DNA of 64,000 nt from Bordetella genomosp. 4 (GTDB lineage: Bacteria; Pseudomonadota; Gammaproteobacteria; Burkholderiales; Burkholderiaceae_B): the NCBI RefSeq assembly GCF_002261185.1, contig NZ_NEVQ01000013.1:1054001-1118000 (forward strand), written 5' to 3'. The position numbers and the translations under genes are program-made. Each line of letters starts with the position of its first letter. Within the stretch, counting starts at the first letter, position 1. Below the pieces are notes generated by a model. That model ran no database searches, had not been told where the DNA came from, and saw nothing but the letters and a program-made list of their open reading frames with translations. Positions 16,312-24,913 of the stretch are shown here, piece after piece.

Positions 16312-16736
16312 TGGCCTGACCTCTTCCGGGCGATCTCGACAATCCCACGCAGCTTCTTGAAGAACTCGAATCGGTTCCGCTGCAAAGCCGGCCCCAAAAA
16401 TGGCCGGGCTGGCATCTGCTGGATTCCGAACTCAAGCCACGCTGCCTTGAAATCATTCGTGTACACGTCTGCGACCGTTCCCCGATAATCCACGCCAAGG
16501 CTATTTACGAGCTCGCCACTATCCACGTTCGGCGCTTCACCTGGCTGAGAAACCGGTCGGCCACCTTTTATCTGGCCGTTCGACGTATTCCGCATGGATC
16601 GCTGCGCACTATCCAGTACCGCATCGGCCGTCTCGCTAACCACATCGGCGATCTCGGCGTTCATTGACTGCTCAAAGCTCCGGATCTGTTTGAGCGTGGC
16701 CTGTATGCCAAGCGTGCCAGCGCGTCGAGTAGCCAT
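16308..16736 (-). CDS. HK97 gp10-family head-tail joining protein
   Basis: 142 aa. HK97 gp10-like: helical start (MATRRAGTLGIQATLKQIRS), then SQPGEAPNVDSGELVNSLGV and the conserved WLEFG...MPARPFLGPAL block. The ATG at 16736 overlaps the preceding stop (TAATG); the upstream extension to 16955 is a shadow of the preceding gene. Confidence 0.88.
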   Translation of the reverse strand: MATRRAGTLGIQATLKQIRSFEQSMNAEIADVVSETADAVLDSAQRSMRNTSNGQIKGGRPVSQPGEAPNVDSGELVNSLGVDYRGTVADVYTNDFKAAWLEFGIQQMPARPFLGPALQRNRFEFFKKLRGIVEIARKRSGQ

Positions 16737-17059
16737 TACGTCGGCACTCCTTCCTCGACCTGGAGCTCCATCTTGTCGTTGAGCTCGTTGACGTTGACAA
16801 CCGCCCGGATCTGATAGGCGTTGCCCTTGTACAGAATCCGATGCTTGGGCGTGATGTCGTCCCGATACCGAACTACCAGCCGGTGGACCACCCCGGATTG
16901 CAACTGCATGGCCTGCAGGCGTTCGTACATGCTCTGGTGCTTCCAATGCGCCCAAACGGAAAAGACCGTCTGCCAGGTCTTGACGAATCCGCCGCCGCCG
17001 TCAGGCGTCGTGATTTCCTCCTGAATCGCAATTCTGGAGTTCATGGGGCCCGCTCGCAT
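16736..17059 (-). CDS. head closure protein (SPP1 gp16-like)
   Basis: 107 aa head-tail adaptor of the TIGR01563 type (RAGPMNSRIAIQEEITTPDG, later VVRYRDDITPKHRI and YQIRAVVNVNE). Start ATG 17059 overlaps the previous stop (TGATG); GTG 17062 is possible. Confidence 0.87.
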   Translation of the reverse strand: MRAGPMNSRIAIQEEITTPDGGGGFVKTWQTVFSVWAHWKHQSMYERLQAMQLQSGVVHRLVVRYRDDITPKHRILYKGNAYQIRAVVNVNELNDKMELQVEEGVPT

Positions 17060-17403
17060 CACACACCCATCTTCACGCGGTGGGGCATCAGCAGGTACTC
17101 GGCGCCAACCGGAATCTTGGCAAACGACACGCCGGCTGCCACGTCCTCACGGTTGGCGTACAGGTGCCCAACCGTCAGCAGGATTGCCGCGCGGATCAGG
17201 TCATTGACCACCATCGGATCGTCGCCTGCCGTACCGGCATTCACTGCGGCATCGAGTTCGGCCTGATCCGCGTACACATTCCGACCGAGGAAAGATTGCG
17301 CCGACAGCTCCGCGGCGTTGATCCAAAGCGCGATGAGGCTGTCTTCCTCTGTCTCGTCCACGCGCAGATGCAACCGCGCCTGCTCCAATGTCACCAGCGC
17401 CAT
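17059..17403 (-). CDS. head-tail connector protein (gp6-like)
   Basis: 114 aa connector (MALVTLEQARLHLRVDETEE, INAAELSAQSFLGR, AAILLTVGHLYANREDV). ATG 17403 overlaps the methyltransferase stop (TAATG), so the 33-residue upstream extension is rejected. It forms the ring under the portal in related phages. Confidence 0.9.
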   Translation of the reverse strand: MALVTLEQARLHLRVDETEEDSLIALWINAAELSAQSFLGRNVYADQAELDAAVNAGTAGDDPMVVNDLIRAAILLTVGHLYANREDVAAGVSFAKIPVGAEYLLMPHRVKMGV

Positions 17404-18056
17404 TACTGCCTCCGGAAGGCGTAGGAGCCTATGCCCTCGCGCCCAATCTCTGTTTCGACCGTGTTGCTTTCGACGCACGCGAACCCCTGGGCTGCCATCC
17501 ATCGGATGATGCCGTCATGGGTCCAGTACCAAATGTGTTCGTTCTTGCGGAAGTGCTTGCTCCGCAGGCAGTGATCCGCACCTTCAAATATCGGTAGGGA
17601 CACGAAGACCCATTCCCGCGCCTGCTGCACCGCCGCGCCCGGGTCCTGGATGTGTTCCAAGCTGTCCCAAAAGGACAGCGCTGCGCACGTGCCGGCATAC
17701 AGATCCTGGTACCAGCCTCGCTCGCGCAGCCATTGCACCCCGGCCGGGTTGACGTCGTATCCGTACGTCTGGCTCCGTGCCTCCACAAACTGCCCACAGC
17801 CGATGCCCACATCGAGCAGGGGTCCCTCGTAATGCCGGGATACCAGATCCACCCGGGCCTGAGTCAGCGCACGGCCTATCTCGGTGTCAGCGTTCTGGCG
17901 GTACTTGGCGAAGTACTCCGTGTCGTAGGGCATGTCCTCCGGCTTCACCGGGTAGTAACCCATCCCGTACTCGGGTAGCCAAACCAGGCCGGTGCTTGCC
18001 TGTTCCGAAAAGGCCTTGTCCATCCAGCCAGGCGCGGAAACCTTCGTCAAATCCAT
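17403..18056 (-). CDS. class I SAM-dependent methyltransferase, cargo in the head module
   Basis: 217 aa. Motif I is LLDVGIGCGQF (about residues 80-90); the acidic residue and aromatic pocket follow (YGYDVNPAG, SFWDSLEHIQDP). The end (RKNEHIWYWTHDGIIRWMA) resembles small-molecule or sugar methyltransferases more than DNA methyltransferases; no DPPY or PCQ motif. The start overlaps the glycosyltransferase-like gene by 170 nt. Placement between capsid and connector, in the same operon as a glycosyltransferase-like gene, suggests the two modify the same phage or host glycan; this is inference. Confidence 0.8.
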   Translation of the reverse strand: MDLTKVSAPGWMDKAFSEQASTGLVWLPEYGMGYYPVKPEDMPYDTEYFAKYRQNADTEIGRALTQARVDLVSRHYEGPLLDVGIGCGQFVEARSQTYGYDVNPAGVQWLRERGWYQDLYAGTCAALSFWDSLEHIQDPGAAVQQAREWVFVSLPIFEGADHCLRSKHFRKNEHIWYWTHDGIIRWMAAQGFACVESNTVETEIGREGIGSYAFRRQ

Positions 18057-19308
18057 GAATTTCCTTGTTGCAGTGGTGGAGCATGTTGGTGCACATGCAC
18101 ATCTTCTTTGGCTCCGCCCAGCCCACCTTCGATAGATCCATCCATGGCGCTGTTAGCCTGGATCGATGGTTATGGCCGCCCTGCCCACCGTGAATCACAT
18201 AGAGGGGCGTTCCAGCCGCGATACATGCGGGCACGATCCAACCCACTCCCCCAACTACGACGTCTGCCGCTTGGATGGCCCCCAACAGTTGGGACACATC
18301 CCACTGCCCTCGGTGCAGTACCAGATCCGCCTTCGGCGCCGGGCCGACAAGCCATTCCTTGCCGGGCTCCAGGTCAGCGACCGACACGACGTAGTACCCG
18401 CGCCGCTTCAACTCATCGACTGCCGCGTGCACATACTGCGGGTCGGGGTTCCTGGCCGGGTTGTGCCACTCGGCCCGCTCGGTCACCGGCCTAACAATCG
18501 CCGTGGGCTTTCCTGGCCGCAGCGGCGATCCGAACTGGGGCAGATCGAAGGCCCCTGGGCGAACCCCCGACTGCCGTCGCATCGCATCCAGAATCGAGCC
18601 AATCGCCAGTTCGCGTGGCCCATATGCAACCCGAACTCTCCTGGCCCCTGCGGGAGGGCTCACCCAGCGGGCCCGCGAGCGCTCAGCGTTCTTGGCTTGC
18701 GTCCTTAGCTTCGTGTTCGGCTTGACCAGATGAAGGTCGAGATCCGAGTACAGTTCCGGCCAGGGAGTGACCACATAGGCACCCGGCATGTTCTTCAGAA
18801 ATGCCCGTTGGTAGATCGAATCCCCCAATCCATGCATTCCGTCGACAATTACCGTGCCTTTCGACGAACGTGGCCGAACCGCTGACCGCTGTTCGCTCAA
18901 AGCCTCCTTCAAGGTAATTCGGTCGAAGCAAGTCAGAGCGGTAACCCTCGTGCAGTTCACGATCGCCACGTCCCTAAGACGCGAGGCGAGTTGCGTGAAC
19001 TGCGCAGGCCAGTCTTTCACGCCACCGGCATTGCCCAGCCCTTTGGGATGGTCCTCATGCCAATGGGCTCGGCCACCAGTGAGCTGGCAGTCGTACCCGA
19101 GAAGGATGATCTGCCTGGCGCCCCAATGCGCTGCCAGGGCAATCGCTCCCACTCCAGAGTTTTTCCCCCGGTTGAAAATCTCACGCCGCACGCCTGGATA
19201 GCGAATCGGGGCCCATCTCTCCCCGGAGAAAACCTGCTCCGCCTCTTTTCCGTAACTCTCCCACCACACCTTGTCCATGGCGTACAAGACGTCCGCCCAT
19301 GGAGCCAT
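17887..19308 (-). CDS. glycosyltransferase-like protein (GT9-type C-terminal domain)
   Basis: 473 aa from the first in-frame ATG. The middle begins a GT-B domain of the heptosyltransferase kind (VIVDGMHGLGDSIYQRAFL), and its nucleotide-sugar side is QLLGAIQAADVVVGGVGW with ACIAAGTPLYVIHGG. The N-terminus belongs to a different alpha/beta domain whose typical first motif (VVCIASGPSLTADD) is encoded in frame upstream at about 19430-19390, but no ATG, GTG or TTG opens that stretch after the TAA near 19490. The last ~57 codons overlap the methyltransferase and look non-native. Both ends are therefore suspect. Acceptor unknown. Confidence 0.7.
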   Translation of the reverse strand: MAPWADVLYAMDKVWWESYGKEAEQVFSGERWAPIRYPGVRREIFNRGKNSGVGAIALAAHWGARQIILLGYDCQLTGGRAHWHEDHPKGLGNAGGVKDWPAQFTQLASRLRDVAIVNCTRVTALTCFDRITLKEALSEQRSAVRPRSSKGTVIVDGMHGLGDSIYQRAFLKNMPGAYVVTPWPELYSDLDLHLVKPNTKLRTQAKNAERSRARWVSPPAGARRVRVAYGPRELAIGSILDAMRRQSGVRPGAFDLPQFGSPLRPGKPTAIVRPVTERAEWHNPARNPDPQYVHAAVDELKRRGYYVVSVADLEPGKEWLVGPAPKADLVLHRGQWDVSQLLGAIQAADVVVGGVGWIVPACIAAGTPLYVIHGGQGGHNHRSRLTAPWMDLSKVGWAEPKKMCMCTNMLHHCNKEIHGFDEGFRAWLDGQGLFGTGKHRPGLATRVRDGLLPGEAGGHALRHGVLRQVPPER

Positions 19309-19331
19309 CCGGAACGTGGTGTTCGTTACGA

Positions 19332-19580
19332 TTACTCCGCGGCCTTTTTCCGCCTTCCGCCACGCTTTGACGGCTGCGCAATCGTCTGCGGTGAGACTTG
19401 GGCCACTGGCGATGCAGACAACGGTATGCCAGCGGCCTGCGGAGGGACATCGCCTTCCGTGAGTTTGGCAAGCCCACGCCGCACAAGCTCCTTAGCCTGT
19501 ACATCGCTGACGTCAAACTCGTCTCCGGGGCGCCTTACCCCGCCGTGCATGAAAGACGACCGCGCAGTCACCATCACCAT
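19332..19580 (-). CDS. small head-module protein
   Basis: 82 aa. GGAG lies 7 nt before ATG 19580. Contains RRPGDEFDVSDVQAKELVRR, similar to short accessory proteins found next to phage capsid genes, then a Pro/Ala-rich stretch and a basic tail (GGRRKKAAE). Its 3' half overlaps, in another frame, the sequence that looks like the missing N-terminus of the glycosyltransferase-like protein. Confidence 0.65.
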   Translation of the reverse strand: MVMVTARSSFMHGGVRRPGDEFDVSDVQAKELVRRGLAKLTEGDVPPQAAGIPLSASPVAQVSPQTIAQPSKRGGRRKKAAE

Positions 19581-19597
19581 TCAGGATCTCCGATAGA

Positions 19598-19617
19598 GGC
19601 GGGGCCGAAGCCCCGCC
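19598..19617 (-). other. GC-rich hairpin after the capsid gene
   Basis: Perfect 8-bp stem GGCGGGGC/GCCCCGCC with TTCG loop, 7 nt after the capsid stop codon. No T-run follows on the minus strand, so it is more likely an mRNA stabiliser or processing boundary than a full terminator (inference). Confidence 0.6.
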
Positions 19618-19623
19618 CACGCC

Positions 19624-20829
19624 TTAAGCCGAAACCGGCAGACCGTCGAAGTCGCCCTTGACGAACGACTCGGGACGGTACACCGACAAGCCCACACGCT
19701 CCTCGCACAAGATGGTGACCATGTTCTTGACGAAGTTGTCACGGTCTTCGGTCGAAACCGTCACCGAAACGTCTTCGCGGTCCCAGCCCTGCGCGCCCTG
19801 CTGGAAGGCGCCGACCAGGAAGTCGCCGGCATCCATCGCCTTGGTCGGAACGACCGGCCGACCCCACAGCCCAGGGGTGGCCAAGCCGGTGGGGGTGGCG
19901 AACAGATAGGCGTTGTCCGTGGTCTTGGTCAGCTCGATCGCCGCCCAATCGATCGGGCTGAGCACGATGCCGTCGGCGTCGAATTCGGCCAGAGTCACCT
20001 GCAGCAGAGCCAGGCGGAGGCGGTCAATCGCGGTTTCCGCTTGAACCGTCACGCCCGGGTTGACGTAAGTCGTCGCCTGCGTATAGATGCCGTTCAGGTT
20101 CAGGCCAACGCCCGAGCCCTTCAGAAGCTGCGCTTCTTCCTTCAGCTTCAGGCCATAGCGCAGGCGTCCGTCGATATAGCTGGCCAGCATGGCAGCGTCC
20201 GACAGGACTTGACGCGAGGCGCGCACCCAGTGAGCGATCGTGGCAACCGGGTCAGTGTCCAGCTCAAACCTCAGATCCGACTCCGGCTTCGGGTTGGCCG
20301 GGTTTTCCGAAACGACGTCCGCGTTGTTGGTAAAGCCGGACTCCCGGACGTACTCAATGCTGTTGGAAGTCGTGCGACCCCACGACAGCAAGTCACGGAT
20401 GAACAGACGCTGCTGAACCGGTTGGATCAGGCCAACGCGGGTAGGCTGAATCAGTTCACCTGCCGAGGTGTCCAGGCTGGTGACCGCGGCCTTCACCGGG
20501 ACAGAGAAGCTGCCCTTGGCGCCACCGGCAGCCTTGGCCGCGAACGCATCGAAGCCGTCAGCTGCGATGAACTCTTCGCCCATCGACTTGGGCCGACCCG
20601 CTCCGCCGCCGCCTTCCATCTTGACGATCAGCTGCTCCGCAGCTTGCAGGCGAGCTTGCAGTTCGCCTTGCTGCACCAGCAGTTTGTCGACAGAGGCCTT
20701 GGTTTCTTCGGAGAGCTTGGCGTGGGCCTTGATCTCTTGCTGCGACTGCTCGGCGTAACGCTTCAGGTCGTCGCCAACCTGCTTGAGATCTGCTTGGACC
20801 TGCTTGTATTCCTGTTCAATTGCGCTCAT
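19624..20829 (-). CDS. major capsid protein, HK97 gp5 family
   Basis: 401 aa. The N-terminal ~100 residues are a coiled-coil scaffold (delta) domain (EQEYKQVQADLKQVGDDLKR), expected to be removed by the protease encoded just upstream. The HK97 fold follows (SAGELIQPTRVGLIQPVQQR, SDLRFELDTDPVATIAHWV, and the conserved C-terminal RVGLSVYRPESFVKGDF). 11-nt gap to the protease gene. Confidence 0.95.
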   Translation of the reverse strand: MSAIEQEYKQVQADLKQVGDDLKRYAEQSQQEIKAHAKLSEETKASVDKLLVQQGELQARLQAAEQLIVKMEGGGGAGRPKSMGEEFIAADGFDAFAAKAAGGAKGSFSVPVKAAVTSLDTSAGELIQPTRVGLIQPVQQRLFIRDLLSWGRTTSNSIEYVRESGFTNNADVVSENPANPKPESDLRFELDTDPVATIAHWVRASRQVLSDAAMLASYIDGRLRYGLKLKEEAQLLKGSGVGLNLNGIYTQATTYVNPGVTVQAETAIDRLRLALLQVTLAEFDADGIVLSPIDWAAIELTKTTDNAYLFATPTGLATPGLWGRPVVPTKAMDAGDFLVGAFQQGAQGWDREDVSVTVSTEDRDNFVKNMVTILCEERVGLSVYRPESFVKGDFDGLPVSA

Positions 20830-20840
20830 CGCAATTACTC

Positions 20841-21710
20841 CTATATCCGTGGAACTTCGAACTTTGTTCGGGGCATGGGCCCCACCGATGCAACTACGGC
20901 TGAATCGCTCAGGCCGTGTTCGGTGGAATCGCGCCCACCGCTGCCAGCCGAATCCCTCAGGCTGGACTTAAATTCGTAGATCAGGCGCTGCGCCTCGCTA
21001 CGGGGCATGCCCGAGCTGCGCAGAGCCGCCTCCAGCCTGCGCACGGCAGCAGCGCTCGCTTTGGCTTCACCTTGGGATACTTGATCGGACGGCAGAAGCT
21101 CGTCAGCGAACCCACCGTCAATTGCTGCGCTGCCGCCTATCCAGGATTCGGCGTCCATCAGCTTCTGCATCTCAACCACCGGTCGCCCGGTCCGCGCGGC
21201 ATAGATGTCCGCCATCGCCGCGTCAAACGGCGCCAACGTGTCAGCGGTGGCCTGCAGGTCGTGGCGATTCCCAACAGCCATAACCCAGCAGTTGTGGATC
21301 ATCAGGAACCCGGCGCGTGCAATCTGCACTGTGTCCCCCGCCATAGCGATGACAGACGCAGCCGAGGCCGCAAGGCCAAGTACCTTCACCGTCACCTCGC
21401 CGTCGTGTTCGCGAAGCAGGTTGTAGATGGCCATGCCCTCGAACATGTCGCCGCCCGGCGAATTGATGTTCACCGTCACCGGACCCGCGCCAATGCTGCG
21501 CAATGCCCCGGCAATCCGCTTGGCCGTCACGCCTTCCCCGGTCCACCAGTCTGTGCCTATGACGTCAAAAACGCTGATGCTGCGATCGTCGCCGTCCGCT
21601 GCCGCTTGGATGCCGGTGTTCCAGCGGTCCAACGCCCGGGGCAGCAGCTGGCCCGCCACGCCCGCGCAGGGGCTTCCCGACGGAGCAGTCGGCAAAGTTT
21701 TCAAAGACAT
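20841..21710 (-). CDS. ClpP-like head maturation protease
   Basis: 289 aa serine protease of the ClpP/S14 fold. NSPGGDMFEGMAIYNLL gives the oxyanion region, the nucleophile Ser lies in GLAASAASVIAMAG, and the catalytic His in LMIHNCW. It would cleave the capsid delta domain during maturation. Position between portal and capsid is the HK97 order. Confidence 0.93.
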   Translation of the reverse strand: MSLKTLPTAPSGSPCAGVAGQLLPRALDRWNTGIQAAADGDDRSISVFDVIGTDWWTGEGVTAKRIAGALRSIGAGPVTVNINSPGGDMFEGMAIYNLLREHDGEVTVKVLGLAASAASVIAMAGDTVQIARAGFLMIHNCWVMAVGNRHDLQATADTLAPFDAAMADIYAARTGRPVVEMQKLMDAESWIGGSAAIDGGFADELLPSDQVSQGEAKASAAAVRRLEAALRSSGMPRSEAQRLIYEFKSSLRDSAGSGGRDSTEHGLSDSAVVASVGPMPRTKFEVPRI

Positions 21711-21714
21711 ATGC

Positions 21715-22947
21715 TTACCCTTCCTGGGATTGGGTCACGCCCAGTTGATTGATGGGCACGAGTGCCGTCTGAACGGTCAGGACATCAGCGTTGCCACCCA
21801 TCGGCGGCAGGTTTTCGAGACGACGCACTTCATCGCGCGTCATGATCCCGTTGTTGACCATCGTGGATTCGTACTGAGCCCGAGCCGCACTATCCGCGCG
21901 TAGAAGCCCCTCAACGCTGAATTCAGCGTAGTAGCGGGTCTGGTCGTACGGGGCGAGCAGATCCTTGTTGATGGCCTGCTCTATGCGAGTCAGCCAGGGG
22001 CGCAGCGTGAACGTCAGAAAGCCGATCATCTGCTGCTCAATGCCAGTTCCCCAGCTGGTCGAGTTGCTCGTGTGCCCGACCATGTGAGGCGGAACCCTGA
22101 ACCAACGGCAGAGTTCCTCCACGCCAAACTGCCGGGACTCGATCAGCTGGGCATCCTTCGGGTTGATGCCAATCGTCTTGGCGTCAATTCCGCCCTCAAG
22201 GACCGGCGACTTGCCTGCATTGATCGCCCCGCTGATGAGCTCGATCGATTTCCGGAAGTCGTCCCGTTGCTCCGGCTTGAGCACCCGGTCGACGGTGAAC
22301 GCCACGGTCGGCGCCAGGCCCTTTTCGAAGGTGCTATTCGCAGCCGACGAAGCAGCCAGGGCGGATCCGAAAACGCTCGACCCGTATTCGATGACGCTTA
22401 CACCCCAGTCACCATCCAGAGTGAAGCCTGGGATTCGAAAGATTCGGCTCTCGGGGATCTCCCTCTGTTCGCCGTCGCGCTCCGTGTAGCGAAACCGCCT
22501 ATTCCCCTTGATGTCACGAGAAACTGTCAGCCGGCCTGGAACTAGAAACTCCAGAGCCACCAGCCGATTGCCGATGTACTTCTTCTCCGCGAAGCCATTC
22601 CCGCGCAGCAGCATTGAGGCTATCACCGCCTCCCAAAACACAGCTGCGGTCGAATCCGAGTTTGGCCGGGAATGGATGATCGTATAGATTGGGTGCCCAT
22701 CGGCACTCACGCGACCAGCCCCCGACCGCATGTACAAGCCGAGCGGCAGCGTGGATATCGTCTCCGATATCAGGCGTGTACATGCCCATACCGTAGATAG
22801 CTGCAGGGCAGTCTTCTCGTTGACCTGCTGCCCGGCAGCGGAGACCCCGAATTGCGACCAGAAGTCAGCGTCAGTCAGGCCTATGGGCACCCCAAGCCAG
22901 TCCAACAGCGCGGCCCTGATGCGACCGGGCTTTGTCTTGGTTTTCAT
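21715..22947 (-). CDS. portal protein, HK97 family
   Basis: 410 aa portal (VNEKTALQLSTVWACTRLIS near residue 45; later VEELCRWFRVPPHMVGH and the C-terminal stem). It makes the packaging ring. ATG 22947 overlaps the terminase stop (ATGA), indicating coupled translation. Confidence 0.95.
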   Translation of the reverse strand: MKTKTKPGRIRAALLDWLGVPIGLTDADFWSQFGVSAAGQQVNEKTALQLSTVWACTRLISETISTLPLGLYMRSGAGRVSADGHPIYTIIHSRPNSDSTAAVFWEAVIASMLLRGNGFAEKKYIGNRLVALEFLVPGRLTVSRDIKGNRRFRYTERDGEQREIPESRIFRIPGFTLDGDWGVSVIEYGSSVFGSALAASSAANSTFEKGLAPTVAFTVDRVLKPEQRDDFRKSIELISGAINAGKSPVLEGGIDAKTIGINPKDAQLIESRQFGVEELCRWFRVPPHMVGHTSNSTSWGTGIEQQMIGFLTFTLRPWLTRIEQAINKDLLAPYDQTRYYAEFSVEGLLRADSAARAQYESTMVNNGIMTRDEVRRLENLPPMGGNADVLTVQTALVPINQLGVTQSQEG

Positions 22948-24473
22948 ACGATGATGGGATCCCTGAGAAAGTCGGTGAAGTCGTCCTCGGCCTCAACGTC
23001 GACTGGCATGGCGCCCACCGCCATGGCGAGCGCCACCATGCCGTCAATGCGGCCTGACACCTTCGATTTCGTGAATTTCCTGTTTCCGGCTGGGTCCGAC
23101 ACCGCCACCGCATTGGCCGCGCACATCGTCAGTACCGGGTGATTGCCGTGGCGCAGCTTCTTCGCCAGCAGCTTGCTTTCCAGCTCGCGCAGCGCCGGGC
23201 TCATGGACACAAAGCCCTGACCGAACTCCACGAACCGCTCCAGCTCTTCTTCGTCAAACCCGACGCGCTCGAGCCAGGGCCTGAGAAACCGCATGTTGTA
23301 GCGATCAAAGGCAAGCGCCCGAACGTCGTAGGTATCGAACACCTCGCGTAGGTGATGGGCAATGAACTCGTACTCGATTGCCCGCCCGGGCGTCGTAAGC
23401 AGTAGACCGTCACCAGCCCACACGTCATACGGCACCCGGTCATTCCTGGACTTCTCTTCCAGTCCTTCCTCCGGCAGCCAGAAGGTCGGGTAAACGTCAC
23501 CGGCCTCCGACACCAGAACCAGAGCCGTCAAGTCAGACACGCTCGATAAGTCCAGCCCGCCGTAAACCGTTTGTCCTCGGCAAGGCTCGGGCTGCGCCCC
23601 GTTCTCCTGCCAGATCGCCCTGGCGATGAACGGATTGCTTGCCTCTACCCGCTGATTCAGGATCAGGTTCCGGTAAGACGCCTCCCGGCTCGGTAGGCGC
23701 TTGGCATCGGCTGCCTGGCGCCTGACCTCCTCCTTATTCATGAAGTCGTCGTAGTGCGGGTTAGCCGCCCGGATCGCCTCTTCCGAGAACGGATCCAGAT
23801 CGAGCGGTGCCGAGTGCAGCACCACCTTCTGCCTCGGGTCAGCGCCGGTCAATGCATCGTCGATCAGCAGGCTCAGCAGGTCCGCATCTGTCGGCGCCTG
23901 CGTGCTGATCACGATCGACAGCGGCGACTCCTGAGCCGCACTTGCTGTTTCCAGCGCCTCGTACAGTTCGAACCTGGGCCCGCGTACCTGGCCCAGCTCA
24001 TCGTGGATCGTCAGTACCGGGCTCAGGCCGTAGGCCGTACTAGCCTCAGCCGACAGCGCCCGGTACAGCGTCCCCATTTCGGGGCAGAACAGTTGCTTGG
24101 CCGTGTCGCGGATAACCACGTACTGCGACAGGTCCGGCGACATTCGAACTACCTTCGCCGCCAGAGCGAACAGGATCGCCGCCTGCTCCCGCGACTGCGC
24201 TGCGCTGTAAAGCTGGCTGTTCGGTTTCGCCTCCGGACCGCACAGGTGGAGCAATAGCAGGAAGGCCGACAGCGCCGTCTTCGCGTTCTTCCGAGCCATG
24301 CTCAGAATGAACATCCGGGTCGGCGTGTCGTAGATCTGTTTGATCCACTTCCGCTGGTGCTTCGTCAGTTTGACCGGCTTACCTACCAGCTTCCCCTCAG
24401 GGATGCGGCAGTACTGCTCGATCCACTGGATGTTGCGGTCGCCACGCGTCAAACGTCGATCGGCGCTTCCCAC
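22944..24473 (-). CDS. terminase large subunit
   Basis: 509 aa ATPase-nuclease that drives DNA packaging. Walker A variant RKNAKT at residues 61-66 (the Ala replaces the usual Gly), Walker B VLTIHDE at 153-159, and the nuclease domain opening with YGGLDLSSVSDLTALV, with later acidic residues in AFDRYNM and RIDGMVALAMA. The start is GTG 24473, inside the small subunit gene (25-nt overlap). Confidence 0.95.
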   Translation of the reverse strand: MGSADRRLTRGDRNIQWIEQYCRIPEGKLVGKPVKLTKHQRKWIKQIYDTPTRMFILSMARKNAKTALSAFLLLLHLCGPEAKPNSQLYSAAQSREQAAILFALAAKVVRMSPDLSQYVVIRDTAKQLFCPEMGTLYRALSAEASTAYGLSPVLTIHDELGQVRGPRFELYEALETASAAQESPLSIVISTQAPTDADLLSLLIDDALTGADPRQKVVLHSAPLDLDPFSEEAIRAANPHYDDFMNKEEVRRQAADAKRLPSREASYRNLILNQRVEASNPFIARAIWQENGAQPEPCRGQTVYGGLDLSSVSDLTALVLVSEAGDVYPTFWLPEEGLEEKSRNDRVPYDVWAGDGLLLTTPGRAIEYEFIAHHLREVFDTYDVRALAFDRYNMRFLRPWLERVGFDEEELERFVEFGQGFVSMSPALRELESKLLAKKLRHGNHPVLTMCAANAVAVSDPAGNRKFTKSKVSGRIDGMVALAMAVGAMPVDVEAEDDFTDFLRDPIIV

Positions 24474-24898
24474 GGCTTCCTTGCCCGCGCCTGACGAGCG
24501 TTCGCCCGTCCCGCGGTAGTCGGGTGATCCACCGCCTGCCGGGTGATGCGCAGCCTGGTAGCCAGCGACGACGCCGCTCGCCCTTCCCGCTCTTGCATCG
24601 CCAGCAGCCGGTCATACCGCTTCAGGCCGTCGTCATCCGCCAGCCAGGCGCGGTCAAAGTTCATGATTTCTTCGGCCAAGATCCGGGACTGCACGATATG
24701 ACGGCAGTACTGCTCCAGAAGTGGGCCATGTGTCGGAGTGAAGGCTGAGGCCGGCTGATCGTTGACGACCTCCAGCCATACCGCGCGCTCCGCATCCGTC
24801 AGATGCACCGGCGCCGGCAGACGGTCGGAGCTGGCAACAGGCGCAACTTGGGCAACGACAGTCATTTCCGCTGTCGACTTACGGCCCCGAGTGCCCAT
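24449..24898 (-). CDS. terminase small subunit, P27 family
   Basis: 149 aa. Begins MGTRGRKS as in P27-type small terminases; the core is PAPVHLTDAERAVWLEVV and LLEQYCRHIVQSRIL. It would recognise the packaging start site, probably in the nearby sequence around 24.9-25.5 kb (cos or pac not identified). Confidence 0.92.
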   Translation of the reverse strand: MGTRGRKSTAEMTVVAQVAPVASSDRLPAPVHLTDAERAVWLEVVNDQPASAFTPTHGPLLEQYCRHIVQSRILAEEIMNFDRAWLADDDGLKRYDRLLAMQEREGRAASSLATRLRITRQAVDHPTTAGRANARQARARKPWEAPIDV

Positions 24899-24913
24899 TC
24901 CCTGTGTCCTTCG

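Noticed and set aside
16737-16955. N-terminal extension of the gp10-like protein
   Set aside because: Arg/Gly-rich reading of the preceding gene; ATG 16736 in TAATG overlap is the natural start.
19332-19580. Programmed -1 frameshift joining the 82-aa gene to the glycosyltransferase-like frame
   Set aside because: No X XXY YYZ heptamer in frame before the conserved N-terminal motif; GAAAAAG near the end would come too late.
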